Part shown: in pieces, positions 23,628 through 32,414 of the stretch | Layout: each line of letters begins with the position of its first letter | Numbering within the stretch: position 1 is the first letter of the stretch | DNA from: an uncultured Woeseia sp. | GTDB taxonomy: Bacteria > Pseudomonadota > Gammaproteobacteria > Steroidobacterales > Woeseiaceae | NCBI GenBank assembly: GCA_937925605.1 | Contig: CALALV010000113.1 | Span: 1 to 46,199, forward strand | DNA: 46,199 nt | Direction: 5' to 3' | Notes under the pieces: generated by a model | Told to the model about the DNA's origin: nothing | Database searches by the model: none | Seen by the model: the letters and a program-made list of their open reading frames with translations, nothing else | Position numbers and translations under genes: made by a program

Positions 23628-24859
23628 CGCGAGTCACTCCGGCCCGCGGCATTGGCGTCCCCGCCCCCGCCGCGGCCGCCGGTCGCGGTGCCGCGCTCGT
23701 CGTCGCCCAGCACCGACACGCGGATGCCCGACGTGACCTGGCCGAGCGCGGTGGTCACGAGCCGGTCGCCGGCGGCGAGCCCGGCGTCGACGATCGCTTC
23801 GTCGTCGTTCTGCCAGGCGATGTCGATGTCGCGACGGCGCAGCAGGCCGTCCTCGACCACGTAGACGTAGGTGCCCTGGTAGATCGCGTTGTTCGGCACG
23901 ACCAGTGCGTCGGCAATCGTCGTGCCCTCGAGCTCCGCGGTCACGTACTCACCGATTTTCAGCGGGCTGCGGCCGTCCCCCGGGGCGCCGAACGGGTCCT
24001 CGATCTGCGCGATGACGTGCAGCTGCCGCGCGGTATCGTCGATCGCACCCTCGGTCCGCACGAGCTCCGCCTGCCAGGTCGTCTCGCCGGCGAGCTCAGA
24101 GCGGATCGTCACGCGTCCGCCCGTGTTCTCGACCGCGTCCGAGTAGCGGTAGGCCTCCGGCAGGTCGATGAAAGGCAGGTCGCGATTGCGCAGCGGCAGG
24201 CGAATCTCGACGACGTCGGTCGCGTAGATCTCCGCGATCTGCGCGTTCGTCGAGACGACCTGCCCCAGATCGACGAACTTGCGCAGCACGCGGCCGGCGA
24301 ACGGCGCCTCGATGCGGGTGCGCTCGAGGTCGAGTTCCGCTTTCTCGAGCGCCGACTCCGCCGAGCGCACGCGCGCGCGCGCCGCCTCGAGTTGCGGCAT
24401 GCGCAGCACGAGGTCCGGCGGGTCGCCCTCGTTGCCGAGGCGTTGCCAGTCCTCGCGCGCCTGGTTGGTGCGCGCTTCCGCCTCGGCCAGCGCCTGGCGG
24501 GCGTCGGCCAGCGCCGCTTCGGCGATGCGCACGTCGGCCGCGTAGTCGCGCGAGTCGATAGACACGAGCACGTCGCCGCGCTCGAAAAAGCCGCCGTCGC
24601 GCAGGTTCGGATTGACCTCGACGATCTGGCCGCCGACCTGGGCGACCAGCATGCTGCGCGTGCGCGGCTGGATCGTGCCGTAGCTCTCGAGCGTGACCCG
24701 GTAGTCGCGCGGCGCCATTGTCAGCGCCTCGACCGTGATCTGCGGGCCGCCGCCGCTGCGCCGCTCCGGCGCCTCGGGCGGGTTCCTCAGGATCAGGAAG
24801 GCCGCCGTGAGGAGCACGCTGAAGATGGCGAGAGGGAGCAGTTTTTTCTTGAATGCCAT
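23624..24859 (-). CDS. RND periplasmic adaptor protein (pump 1)
   Basis: 411 residues. The N-terminal anchor (KKKLLPLAIFSVLLTAAFLI) is followed by a barrel-sandwich domain (GTIQPRTRSMLVAQVGGQIVEV), an alpha-hairpin of coiled coil (about 110-185), the returning LERTRIEAPFAGRVLRKFVDLG lipoyl half, and beta-barrel and membrane-proximal domains. A Gly/Asp/Arg tail ends the protein. It bridges the pump and the outer-membrane factor. It starts 8 bases after the outer-membrane factor stop and overlaps the pump start by four bases. Confidence 0.88.
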   Translation of the reverse strand: MAFKKKLLPLAIFSVLLTAAFLILRNPPEAPERRSGGGPQITVEALTMAPRDYRVTLESYGTIQPRTRSMLVAQVGGQIVEVNPNLRDGGFFERGDVLVSIDSRDYAADVRIAEAALADARQALAEAEARTNQAREDWQRLGNEGDPPDLVLRMPQLEAARARVRSAESALEKAELDLERTRIEAPFAGRVLRKFVDLGQVVSTNAQIAEIYATDVVEIRLPLRNRDLPFIDLPEAYRYSDAVENTGGRVTIRSELAGETTWQAELVRTEGAIDDTARQLHVIAQIEDPFGAPGDGRSPLKIGEYVTAELEGTTIADALVVPNNAIYQGTYVYVVEDGLLRRRDIDIAWQNDDEAIVDAGLAAGDRLVTTALGQVTSGIRVSVLGDDERGTATGGRGGGGDANAAGRSDSR

Positions 24860-24867
24860 CGCGTAGC

Positions 24868-26247
24868 TCAGGGTGTCGTCGTGCTGAAATCGCCGCCAAG
24901 CGCCAGGTACAGCGCAATGCGGTTCTGCAGTCGCTGGTTGCGCAGCGAGACGACCGTGGCCTCGGCGTCGAAGGCCTGTCGCTGCGATTCCAGCACGGTC
25001 GTATAGCTGACCAGTCCGCGCTGGTACTGTTCCAGCGCGAGTTCCAGCGCCGCCCGGGAGTTCTTCTCCGCCTCGAGCAGCGCAGAGTAACGCGCCGTCA
25101 GCGAGGCTGCGCGGGAAATCGCGTTTTCGACCTCCGCGAAGGCGCGGTAGGCGAGGTCGAGGTAGGCCTGCTCGGCAATGCGCACGCGTGCCAGCGCCTG
25201 CTGCTCGAGCGCTACCAGCCGGCCGGATTCGAACAGCGGCTGTGCCAGGCTGAAGGCCAGCGACCAGGCGCCGGCGCCGTTGTCGACGAGGTCCGAAAAT
25301 TCGCCCGCGGTCTGCCCCGCGCTGCCGACGAGCGACAGGCTCGGAAAGCGCGCCCGGTGCGCGGCGGCCAGCTCCGCGTCGGCGGCGAGCAGGCCCAGCC
25401 AGGCTTCCTGCAGGTCGGGCCTGCGCGTCAGCAGGTCCGACGGCAGGCCCGCCGGGATCGGCGCCTCGAGCACCGGCAGGTCCGGCAGGTCGCCGACGAC
25501 GCCGTCCGGGTAGCGCGCAAGCGTCAGCTGCAGGTCGGCGATCGCCTCGAGGCGGTTCTGTTGCTGCAGCGCCAGGTTGGCGCGTTCGCGCTCGACCTGG
25601 TTGCGCGCGAGGTACAGGTCGAGCGCGTCGTTCAGGCCCTGGCGATAGCCGCTCGCGACGATGTCGCGGCTCTCGATCGCATTGGCCAGCCGCCGCTCGG
25701 CGACCGCCAGCAGCTGGCCGGCCTCGAGCGCAGCGAAGTACTGCGCGGCCGTCGTGCCGGCGACCGCGCGGGCGAGGGCGGCGTAGCGCGCTTCCTGCGC
25801 GGCCAGCGCCAGCTCGGCCGCCTGCTGCTGCTTGCCGAGCCGTTGCCAGGGGTCCAGGTCCCAGCGGCCGCCAAGCGCCAGCTCGTAGCTCTCGGTCACG
25901 AGGCTGCCGCCGCCGGCCAGCTCGCTCGACCGGCGCGAGCCGTCGACGCCGATTTCGAGCACGGGCAGGCGCCCCGCGCGGGCAATGACCACGGCCTGCC
26001 GGGCCGAGGCTACCCTTTCGCTTTCCTGGCGCAGGCTGAAGTTCTGCTCGATGGCCTCGCCGACCAGCGCTTCGAGCCGCGGATCACCGAAGGCCTCGAG
26101 CCAGTCGGCCGCTACCTCGCCGGCGTCGCCGCCGCGCGCCCAGTCGGCCGGCACCGGCAGCTCGTCCGGACGCGTCGTGATGCCGGTCCCGGCGCAGCTG
26201 GCGAGCAGGGCGGTCAGCAACAGTGAAGGCAGGGAGTGGCGGGGCAT
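24868..26247 (-). CDS. Outer-membrane efflux factor, NodT/TolC type (pump 1)
   Basis: 459 residues from the ATG at 26245-26247; longer in-frame starts run into non-coding sequence. The signal peptide has a lipobox (TALLASC, Cys18), so the protein is a lipoprotein. Typical motifs are DWLEAFGDPRLEALVGEAIEQN, LLTRRPDLQEAW and the second repeat with QQALARVRIAEQAYLDLAYRAF. It forms the trimeric outer-membrane channel of the tripartite pump and is the first gene of the operon. Its leader is preceded by a minus-strand terminator-like hairpin. Confidence 0.9.
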   Translation of the reverse strand: MPRHSLPSLLLTALLASCAGTGITTRPDELPVPADWARGGDAGEVAADWLEAFGDPRLEALVGEAIEQNFSLRQESERVASARQAVVIARAGRLPVLEIGVDGSRRSSELAGGGSLVTESYELALGGRWDLDPWQRLGKQQQAAELALAAQEARYAALARAVAGTTAAQYFAALEAGQLLAVAERRLANAIESRDIVASGYRQGLNDALDLYLARNQVERERANLALQQQNRLEAIADLQLTLARYPDGVVGDLPDLPVLEAPIPAGLPSDLLTRRPDLQEAWLGLLAADAELAAAHRARFPSLSLVGSAGQTAGEFSDLVDNGAGAWSLAFSLAQPLFESGRLVALEQQALARVRIAEQAYLDLAYRAFAEVENAISRAASLTARYSALLEAEKNSRAALELALEQYQRGLVSYTTVLESQRQAFDAEATVVSLRNQRLQNRIALYLALGGDFSTTTP

Positions 26248-26710
26248 GCGGGTCGCAGTCGGGGTGGCGGCCGAACGAACAAGTATCCCAGTTGGGTGGA
26301 TTCGGATAAAGGCATCCGGGAGCGGAAAAAAAACCGGGCGCCGCGCGCCCCGGCGGAGGGGAGCAGTGCGCGCGGCGGGCCCGGGATCGTGCACTTCGGT
26401 TCGCGTCGTCGCCCGGCGCGTGACGACGCTCGCACCGTTCGCGTATCAGCGTCGCCCGCAAGCAGGGCGGAAGCGAACCGTCCGGACGATCTACCAGCTC
26501 GACACGAACCGGCCCGAGGTCCGGCATCGGCCTCGCGATCACGGCGCGCGCCACAGGGCGCCTCAGCGGCCTCGTAGTAGCGCAGAAGCTGCAACTTTCC
26601 GCCTGGTGGGGCTGTGCCGACGAGAAATATGAGAATTACAGACTATACTTGACGCAAGAGCCGGTCTGACGTCTGCTTGGACGACTGCCGGGAACCGCGA
26701 GGAACCGGCC
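26248..26710. other. 463-base intergenic region between pump 1 operon and the metallophosphoesterase
   Basis: No convincing gene. It holds a minus-strand terminator-like hairpin (26326-26353) and an AT-richer block (about 26596-26660) with TATACT at 26644-26649 on the plus strand, 62 bases before the metallophosphoesterase ATG. The minus strand of the same block is also AT-rich. A minus-strand GTG frame from 26554 reads through the hairpin and has weaker codon bias than the neighbours, so I do not call it. Confidence 0.4.
26326..26353 (-). terminator. Intrinsic terminator or attenuator upstream of the pump 1 operon
   Basis: On the minus strand the stem CCGGGGCGC/GCGCCCGG (26334-26353, one unpaired base, small loop) is followed directly by T8 (26326-26333). 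It lies about 80 bases ahead of the outer-membrane factor ATG. Either a small minus-strand RNA from about 26600 ends here, or it attenuates the pump operon. Confidence 0.5.
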
Positions 26711-28822
26711 ATGGACATCCGCAAGTCCCTGCGCGACGCGGCCGACACGGTCGGAGACACTGCAAAGTCCATACTGAATCTACCGGTCGTCGATCCTATC
26801 TGGGGGTTCGAACGAAAGCCCATGGTGGCGTGGTTTTCGCCGAAAGTTCTCGCGAACGCCGCGTTACGCGCCGCCCTCACGTCGACCATCAGCCAGTTCG
26901 GCGATCGCAGGGACTCGCAGGGCTCGCTCGGCGACCCAGTCCCGATCGACCTCTCCGGCGACGACACGATCACCTTCGACTTCGTCGCCGATACCGGTGA
27001 CGGCTTCGAGTCCACATTTGCTGTCGCCCGGGTCATGGCCGAAGAGCGCCTCGAGCTGCGCGACGACGACTCCCCCGACAAGCGAGTTTGCCTGCCGGCC
27101 TCTTCGCTGATCCTGTTCGGGGGCGACGAGGTCTACCCTGACGCACACGAGAACGCGTACGAGGACCGTTTCATCGGGCCTTACAATGCGGCGTTTCGTC
27201 ATCGCAGTGCCGCGGAATTGCAGGCCGTCGCCATTCCCGGCAATCACGATTGGTACGACGGCCTGATGAAGTTCATGCTGTATTTCTGCCGCTCGAAGCC
27301 GGACGGCACTTTCGAAAATATCGCGACGCCGCAGCGCCGCAGCTACTGGGCGGTCAAGCTGCCGCACGACTGGATGTGCCTGGGCCTCGACTGGCACGTC
27401 GGCGGTGCGATGGACCTCCCCCAGTGGGAATACTTCGAAGCCATCGTGGACGCCGTGGAGCAGCCGACGAATTTCATACTCGTCGTGCCCAATCCCGTAT
27501 GGGTGCAGTACTTCAGCGGACGCCGGCAAGGCTACCGGGAGCTGTCGCATTTTATCGAGCGGGTTTGCCTCGACAGCAAGACGTCCGGCCATCGGGTTTC
27601 GCTCGTTCTGTCCGGCGACCTGCACTGCTATGCGCGCTACACGGTCGAGCCCGGCGATGCGGGCGGCGACCGGCAAATGATCATGGCCGGCGGTGGCGGC
27701 GCCTACCTGTATCCGACACATGGCTTGCCGTGCGTTTCGCGCCGGCGCATCGAAGATGGCTGCAAGCTCGCCCTGGACAACGGCGCTGCGTCCCGCCGCA
27801 GGCACCGCATTCGGCCGCGCGCTGCGCCGGCGGCGGGCGGAGACGTGGACTACATGCGCGCCGCGAGCGTTTACCCGGAACCCGGGGTCACGTCCCGTAC
27901 GGCCCTTAAATCCATAGGGCTCGTCGTTTACAACCCGGCCCTTGCAATATTCCTCGTCGGCCCGCTGTACCTGCTGCTGAACTACGCCTTCCGACGAACG
28001 GACGGCGCATCGGGGCCGACTGCGCTGTGGAAAGTCTGGGATTGCGCGGTGCTGACACGGGCGTCCGCGCTACAGTCCCTGGAGACCTTTTTAAACTCAC
28101 TCTATACGCTGACGGGTCTCTCGACCGCCACGGCACTGCTCGTAGCACTCGTCGTCTGGGCGCATGAGTCATCCGCTACGGACGACGGCATAGGTCGCTT
28201 CCGTGGACCGATCGTGACGCTCATGGGCTTGCTGCACGCTGCCTTCCATTTCCTGCTCGCGATGCTGTCGGTCTGGTTTATCGCCGCCTTGCGCTCACGC
28301 TTCGATGGTTCTTCGCTCCTCGCGACCTTCGACGTAGTTTTCGTTCTTGCCCTGGTCTACGGAGCAGTCGCCTACCGGTTGCCAAAGTCCATGGTCATGG
28401 CGGTGGCCCTGTTCCAGGCGATGCTTCTCGCGGGACTCGTGTTTTACCCGGTCCAGACGCGCGTCGTTCTGTTGTCGGAGCAAGTCATCGTTTTTGCGGG
28501 CGTAGCCGGCACCTGCCTGCTCGGGCTCTACCTGGTACTCGCCAATCTGCTCGGCGGACACTCGAACGACGTACTGGCTTGCCAGTCGCGCTCTACCTGC
28601 AAGAATTTCGTCCGGATGCAGATCGACGCCGAGGGCACGCTGCACATCTGGCCGATCGGCATCGACCGGCCGCCGGACGAGGATCGCTGGCAGTGGCAGG
28701 ACGATCGTTTCGTGCTACGGGACGGGGAAGGAGAAGAGCCGGTCGACATCGGGTCGATTGCCCGCCTTATCGACGCAGAGGTCCCGTCGATTTCGGGCGC
28801 ATCTCGCCGGGCAGGGGGCTAG
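26711..28822 (+). CDS. Calcineurin-like metallophosphoesterase fused to a membrane domain
   Basis: 703 residues. The N-terminal half carries the metal-binding motifs in order: VADTGDGFE (93-100), GGDEVYP (137-143), PGNHDWYDG (176-184), SGDLHCYARY (301-310) and GGGGAYLYPTH (327-337). These are typical of a large bacterial family of metallophosphoesterases with extended inserts. Residues about 410-600 contain five or six hydrophobic helices. The last 90 residues are soluble again, ending in WPIGIDRPPDEDRWQWQDD, which resembles a terminal cap seen in this family. The catalytic domain is expected in the cytoplasm next to the membrane; lipid- or nucleotide-linked phosphate is a guess only. Codon use is a little less GC-biased than the neighbours. 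Confidence 0.8.
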   Translation: MDIRKSLRDAADTVGDTAKSILNLPVVDPIWGFERKPMVAWFSPKVLANAALRAALTSTISQFGDRRDSQGSLGDPVPIDLSGDDTITFDFVADTGDGFESTFAVARVMAEERLELRDDDSPDKRVCLPASSLILFGGDEVYPDAHENAYEDRFIGPYNAAFRHRSAAELQAVAIPGNHDWYDGLMKFMLYFCRSKPDGTFENIATPQRRSYWAVKLPHDWMCLGLDWHVGGAMDLPQWEYFEAIVDAVEQPTNFILVVPNPVWVQYFSGRRQGYRELSHFIERVCLDSKTSGHRVSLVLSGDLHCYARYTVEPGDAGGDRQMIMAGGGGAYLYPTHGLPCVSRRRIEDGCKLALDNGAASRRRHRIRPRAAPAAGGDVDYMRAASVYPEPGVTSRTALKSIGLVVYNPALAIFLVGPLYLLLNYAFRRTDGASGPTALWKVWDCAVLTRASALQSLETFLNSLYTLTGLSTATALLVALVVWAHESSATDDGIGRFRGPIVTLMGLLHAAFHFLLAMLSVWFIAALRSRFDGSSLLATFDVVFVLALVYGAVAYRLPKSMVMAVALFQAMLLAGLVFYPVQTRVVLLSEQVIVFAGVAGTCLLGLYLVLANLLGGHSNDVLACQSRSTCKNFVRMQIDAEGTLHIWPIGIDRPPDEDRWQWQDDRFVLRDGEGEEPVDIGSIARLIDAEVPSISGASRRAGG

Positions 28823-28831
28823 CTCGTCGCG

Positions 28832-28867
28832 CGCGGCCAGCTTGACTGCGATAGCGGTCAGGCCGCG
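28832..28867. terminator. Inverted repeat between convergent genes
   Basis: CGCGGCC (28832-28838) pairs with GGCCGCG (28861-28867), with an inner TGAC/GTCA pairing and a four-base bulge. It sits at the meeting point of the metallophosphoesterase (+) and the chemoreceptor (-, overlapping its last codons). There is no T tract. Confidence 0.35.
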
Positions 28868-31005
28868 TTCGACGCGTCGTTCGCGCTCGCCCGCTCCGTC
28901 GAGAAGAAGCGCACCAGCCCCATCAGCGCGCGAGACTGACGGCCCATCGACTGGCTGGCCTCGGCGGCGGCGTCCACGAGCGCGGCATTTTGCTGGGTCA
29001 TGTCGTCCATCTCGGTCACCGCCTTGCTGACGATCTGGATGCCGTCCGACTGCTCCTGGTTGGCACGCGCGATCTCGCCGACGATGGCGCTGGCCTGCTG
29101 GACCGAGCGCACGATCTCGGCGAGCGTCTCGCCGGACTCGTTGACCATGCGCTCGCCCTCGCGGACCTTCGCAACGCTGTCGCTGATCAGGCCGCTGATT
29201 TCCTTGGCGGCGGTCGCGCTGCGGCCGGCCAGGTTGCGCACCTCGCTCGCGACGACTGCGAAGCCGCGTCCCTGCTCGCCGGCGCGTGCCGCCTCGACCG
29301 AGGCGTTGAGCGCCAGCAAGTTCGTCTGGAATGCGATTTCGTCGATAACGCCGGTGATCTCCGCGATGCGCTTGCTGGCCTCGGTGATCGCGCTCATCGC
29401 GGCGACGGCGTCGTTGATCACGATGCCGCCATGCTCGGCCTGCTCGCGGGCCGCCGTCGTCAGCTCGTCCGCCCGGGCCGCGTGCTGTGCGTTGGTCTGC
29501 ACCGCGCCGGTCATCTGCTCCATGTTCGCGGCCGTTTCCTCGAGGCTTGCCGCCTGCTGCTTGAAGCGGTCGGAGAGATTGAGATTGCCGGCCACCAGGT
29601 TCTCGGCATCGTCGTTGACCTGGGCCGCCATTCCCTTGATCTCCTGCACCGTGCCGGTCAGCCGCGCGATCGTCGAGTTGAGGTCGGTCGTCAGCGCGCC
29701 GAACTGGCCGTCGTAGCGGGTTTCCACGCTGCGCGTCAGGTCGCCTGCGGCCAGCGCCGAAAGCACGCCCGAGCACTCGGTGATGACGTTGTCGGCCACC
29801 TCGACCAGCCGATTGACGGCTTCGCCCAGCGTCGCGAAGAAGCCGCTGGTCTGCTCGAGCGAGATGCGGCGGCTCAGGTCGCCTGCCGATGCCGCGCGGA
29901 CCATGTCGTGGACCTCGCGCTCGATAACGATCTCCTGCGTGCGGTCCTCGTACTCGACGATCGTGCCGAGCCGCTCGCCGTTGTCATTGACGACCGGGTT
30001 GATGACGACGTGGAACGTGCGCCGCCCGACCTCGAATTCCGTCTCGTGGGTGTCGGCCAGGTCCCGCAGCCGGCTCGCCGTCTCGTCCGGCAGCAGCGCC
30101 GTGACCGGCTGGCCGATGAGACCGCCCGCGTCTATCGTCACGCCGACGGTCGCGAAGTCGGCCGCGGCGTCGCGGAACAGCTCCTCGGCGCTCTCGTTGC
30201 ATTCCAGGATGTCGAGCGCGCGGTCGACGATGACGACGCTGGCATTTGCCTTGTCGAGCGCGATGCGCACGGCGACGTTGGCGTTCATCAGGTCCAGCAG
30301 TTCGTTGACGACGCGGCCCTTCTCGTTTTCGCAGTCCATGCGCAGCGACAGGTCACCGGTGCTGATCACGCGGCGCAGGGCGTCGAGCACCTCGAGGTTC
30401 TCGTGCGCCTCGCGCACGTCGGCGCAAAACTGCTCGGTGACCTGCAGGATGATATGGCCGATGAACACGGCCTCGAAGACGACGAAGGCCGCGTGCAACA
30501 GCACGATGTCGAGCCCGGTGCCGTAGTTGAAGACCATGAGCGGCGCGCCGAACAGGCTGAGCCCCGATTCCTGGCACAGGCTGAACACGAGGTGGTGCGT
30601 CGCGATCGTGACCACGGCGGCGAGCAGCGGGCGCAGGTCCTTGTAGCGGATCAGCAGCGCGAGCGCGATGAAGACGTGGAAGTGGTACTCGATGCGGCCG
30701 AGGCTCTGCTGGATGTACAGCGCCGAGAACAGCATCAGGCATACGCCCATGAGCATGCGCGAGTAGACCGTGCCACGCAGGTGGCGGTAGCCGAGCCAGG
30801 CGATGCCGGTGATGACGGCGCCGCCGGCAAAGCCGGCGAGGTAGAATCCCTGCGCCAGGCCCATGACGCTGGCGGCCAGCGCCCAGTGGGCCAGCACGAC
30901 GCGCATCATCAGCGTGTCGGTCGCGTCGAAGTCCCGCTGCAGCGCGTCCTCGATTGCGGCTTCGCGCCGGGGTGGCGCAACGACTGACATGATCCCGGTC
31001 AACAT
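28858..31005 (-). CDS. Methyl-accepting chemotaxis protein with a histidine-containing membrane sensor domain
   Basis: 715 residues. Instead of the usual two helices around a periplasmic domain, the first 210 residues form about six membrane helices. These contain EYHFHVF (H108, H110) and ATHHLVF (H137, H138), a MASE-like integral sensor. Then come a HAMP-like linker (about 212-240), a PAS domain (about 245-365, NPVVNDNGERLGTIVEYED), two further HAMP-like segments (SAGDLSRRI, AAGDLTRSV), and the signalling domain with the hairpin tip IDEIAFQTNLLALNASVEAARAGEQGRGFAVVA. It ends without an obvious CheR/CheB pentapeptide. It starts 12 bases after a SCO-like gene and is probably co-transcribed with it. 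Confidence 0.88.
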   Translation of the reverse strand: MLTGIMSVVAPPRREAAIEDALQRDFDATDTLMMRVVLAHWALAASVMGLAQGFYLAGFAGGAVITGIAWLGYRHLRGTVYSRMLMGVCLMLFSALYIQQSLGRIEYHFHVFIALALLIRYKDLRPLLAAVVTIATHHLVFSLCQESGLSLFGAPLMVFNYGTGLDIVLLHAAFVVFEAVFIGHIILQVTEQFCADVREAHENLEVLDALRRVISTGDLSLRMDCENEKGRVVNELLDLMNANVAVRIALDKANASVVIVDRALDILECNESAEELFRDAAADFATVGVTIDAGGLIGQPVTALLPDETASRLRDLADTHETEFEVGRRTFHVVINPVVNDNGERLGTIVEYEDRTQEIVIEREVHDMVRAASAGDLSRRISLEQTSGFFATLGEAVNRLVEVADNVITECSGVLSALAAGDLTRSVETRYDGQFGALTTDLNSTIARLTGTVQEIKGMAAQVNDDAENLVAGNLNLSDRFKQQAASLEETAANMEQMTGAVQTNAQHAARADELTTAAREQAEHGGIVINDAVAAMSAITEASKRIAEITGVIDEIAFQTNLLALNASVEAARAGEQGRGFAVVASEVRNLAGRSATAAKEISGLISDSVAKVREGERMVNESGETLAEIVRSVQQASAIVGEIARANQEQSDGIQIVSKAVTEMDDMTQQNAALVDAAAEASQSMGRQSRALMGLVRFFSTERASANDASNAA

Positions 31006-31017
31006 GCTCGATTCCCG

Positions 31018-31590
31018 TCAGGCGATGGTCGCTACCAATTCGTGCAGGTCGTTCGCCAGCCGGCCGCTAGCGGGCAGCCGTCGGTAGATGCGCTCGATAC
31101 GCCAGCCGTTCGCGGCCCGCGCGAACACGTAGACGTAGCCGCTGTGGGCCGCGGCCTGCCCGTCGCTTGCGAAGCTGCCGAGCGCCAGCGCCCGGTACAC
31201 CGGGGCCGCGTCCTCGCTGGTCAGCGAGTAGGCGCGGAAGTCCGGGTGGAACGCACGGGCGTAGGCCTCGCTCTGCGCGGGCGGCGTGTCGCGCTCGATA
31301 TTCACGAACAGCAGGCCGAGCCGGGCCCGCCGGGCGGCCGGCAGCGCGTCCGCGGCGGTGCGGATCGTCGCGAGGCTGGCCGGGCAGATCGTGCCGCAGC
31401 CGGGGTAGCCCGCGAACGCAACGACGACCGGCGGCATGCGCTCGTCGAGAAACGGCAGATCGAGACCGACCGGGCCGCGCGTCGGCAGCAGGGCCACAAG
31501 CCCGAGCGTGGCGAGGCCGAGCGCCAGCAGCGACGCTCCGGCCGCATGGCGGCCGGGCGTCAGGCGTGCCCTCGCGCCGCGCTCAGTCAT
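31018..31590 (-). CDS. SCO1/SenC-like thioredoxin-fold protein
   Basis: 190 residues from the ATG at 31588-31590 (a GTG at 31626 is an alternative). An N-terminal membrane anchor (about 18-36) precedes a thioredoxin-fold domain. GYPGCGTICPASL holds the CxxxCP copper/redox motif (C65, C69), and His149 (AAAHSGYVYVF) stands at the position of the third copper ligand of SCO proteins. The sequence is shorter and more divergent than cytochrome-oxidase-assembly SCO proteins, and no oxidase genes are near. It lies 12 bases upstream of a chemoreceptor gene on the same strand. Confidence 0.75.
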   Translation of the reverse strand: MTERGARARLTPGRHAAGASLLALGLATLGLVALLPTRGPVGLDLPFLDERMPPVVVAFAGYPGCGTICPASLATIRTAADALPAARRARLGLLFVNIERDTPPAQSEAYARAFHPDFRAYSLTSEDAAPVYRALALGSFASDGQAAAHSGYVYVFARAANGWRIERIYRRLPASGRLANDLHELVATIA

Positions 31591-31670
31591 GGCCGCCCGT
31601 CCGGCCGTGTGTGCCTTCTCGTCCACATGGCCCGTTTATCGGCCGGGCGGCCGGAAGCTTGAGGGCGCGA

Positions 31671-31694
31671 CGCCGCCGGGAGACCCCGGCGGCG
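31671..31694 (-). terminator. Hairpin downstream of the beta-barrel gene
   Basis: CGCCGCCGGG (31671-31680) and CCCGGCGGCG (31685-31694) form a perfect ten-base-pair stem with an AGAC loop, immediately after the stop of the 31699-32271 gene on the minus strand. There is no T tract. Confidence 0.4.
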
Positions 31695-31698
31695 GGGT

Positions 31699-32271
31699 TC
31701 AGAAGCGGACGGTCAACCCGACCGAGGCGAACCAGACCTGCTCGGTGTCCTCGATGTCGAACCACTCGATCTCGCCGCGCAGCGCGAGGCTGTCGCTCAG
31801 GCTGAATTCCAGCCCGCCGCCGAACGCGGTGTCGTTGCCGTTGTCGTCCTCGCTAATCAGGATGGCCGGTCCGACCGGCGGCTGCACGACGGCCGTCGCC
31901 TCGACGTCCCAGAACACGAGACCGGCCTTGCCGAACAGGCGCAGCGGCCCGGCCGGCACCGACAAGACGGCCATCACGTCGTAGCCGGTCAGGTTCGCGT
32001 CGATCGTCGTCCGGGTCAGGTCGAACTCGGTCGCGAGGCCGTAATCGCCGAAGTCGTTGTAGCTGGCCTCGACGCCGAACCAGTCGTTCGCCTGCACGCC
32101 GGCGAAGGCCGACCAGGACGTCTCGTCGTCGTCGAAGTCGAGGTTGAAGTCGCCGAAGTCCGTGTCGACCGACGTGTTGCCGATCGTGGCGCCGAGGTAG
32201 ACGTCGCCCGCGGCCGTGGCCGGCAGGCTGCAGGCCAGCCCTGCGATCAATACAAACACCTTGTTACGCAT
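31699..32271 (-). CDS. Small outer-membrane beta-barrel protein
   Basis: 190 residues; ATG at 32269-32271 with a GGGGAG site. The signal peptide ends near LPATAAG (about residue 21). The mature part begins DVYLGATIGNTSVDTDFGD and shows eight alternating strands with acidic turns (DDDET, EDDNGND). It ends EQVWFASVGLTVRF with the C-terminal Phe of outer-membrane barrels. It fits the eight-stranded OmpA-N/opacity-like porin fold, without an OmpA peptidoglycan domain. An AATAAT (minus, 32320-32325) may be the -10. The function is unknown. Confidence 0.8.
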   Translation of the reverse strand: MRNKVFVLIAGLACSLPATAAGDVYLGATIGNTSVDTDFGDFNLDFDDDETSWSAFAGVQANDWFGVEASYNDFGDYGLATEFDLTRTTIDANLTGYDVMAVLSVPAGPLRLFGKAGLVFWDVEATAVVQPPVGPAILISEDDNGNDTAFGGGLEFSLSDSLALRGEIEWFDIEDTEQVWFASVGLTVRF

Positions 32272-32371
32272 CGAATTTCTCCCCGAAGGATGCCGTGCGC
32301 GGCGGATCGTGAAGGGTGGATTATTCGGCGGGCGGGCTGAAGCGCAGCTGAATGCACGCGGCCAGCGCACC

Positions 32372-32377
32372 TATAAT
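32372..32377 (+). promoter_or_regulatory. Consensus -10 (TATAAT) for the NnrU gene
   Basis: A perfect TATAAT 37 bases before the ATG at 32415, in the divergent region shared with the beta-barrel gene. The -35 region is poor (about three of six matches). Confidence 0.5.
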
Positions 32378-32414
32378 GCGCCGATCGGCCGGCGAGCCAC
32401 CCGGGAGACTGCGC

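Noticed and set aside
20376..23864. A 1162-codon plus-strand open frame opposite RND pump 1
   Set aside because: It is antisense to a clearly recognisable RND gene and is Arg/Asp/His-rich without domain motifs. Very GC-rich DNA leaves long stop-free shadow frames. The same holds for frames at 4759-6417, 17009-19546, 28990-30987 and 36465-38180.
26360..26554. A minus-strand GTG frame (ARAVIARPMPDLGPV...) in the pump 1 upstream gap
   Set aside because: No ribosome site is seen, third-position GC is weaker than in neighbouring genes, and it runs through a terminator hairpin without a stop. Kept only as a note inside the intergenic entry.
31018..31590. Cytochrome oxidase assembly role for the SCO-like protein
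   Set aside because: No oxidase or haem genes are near, the protein is shorter and divergent, and its partner is a chemoreceptor.
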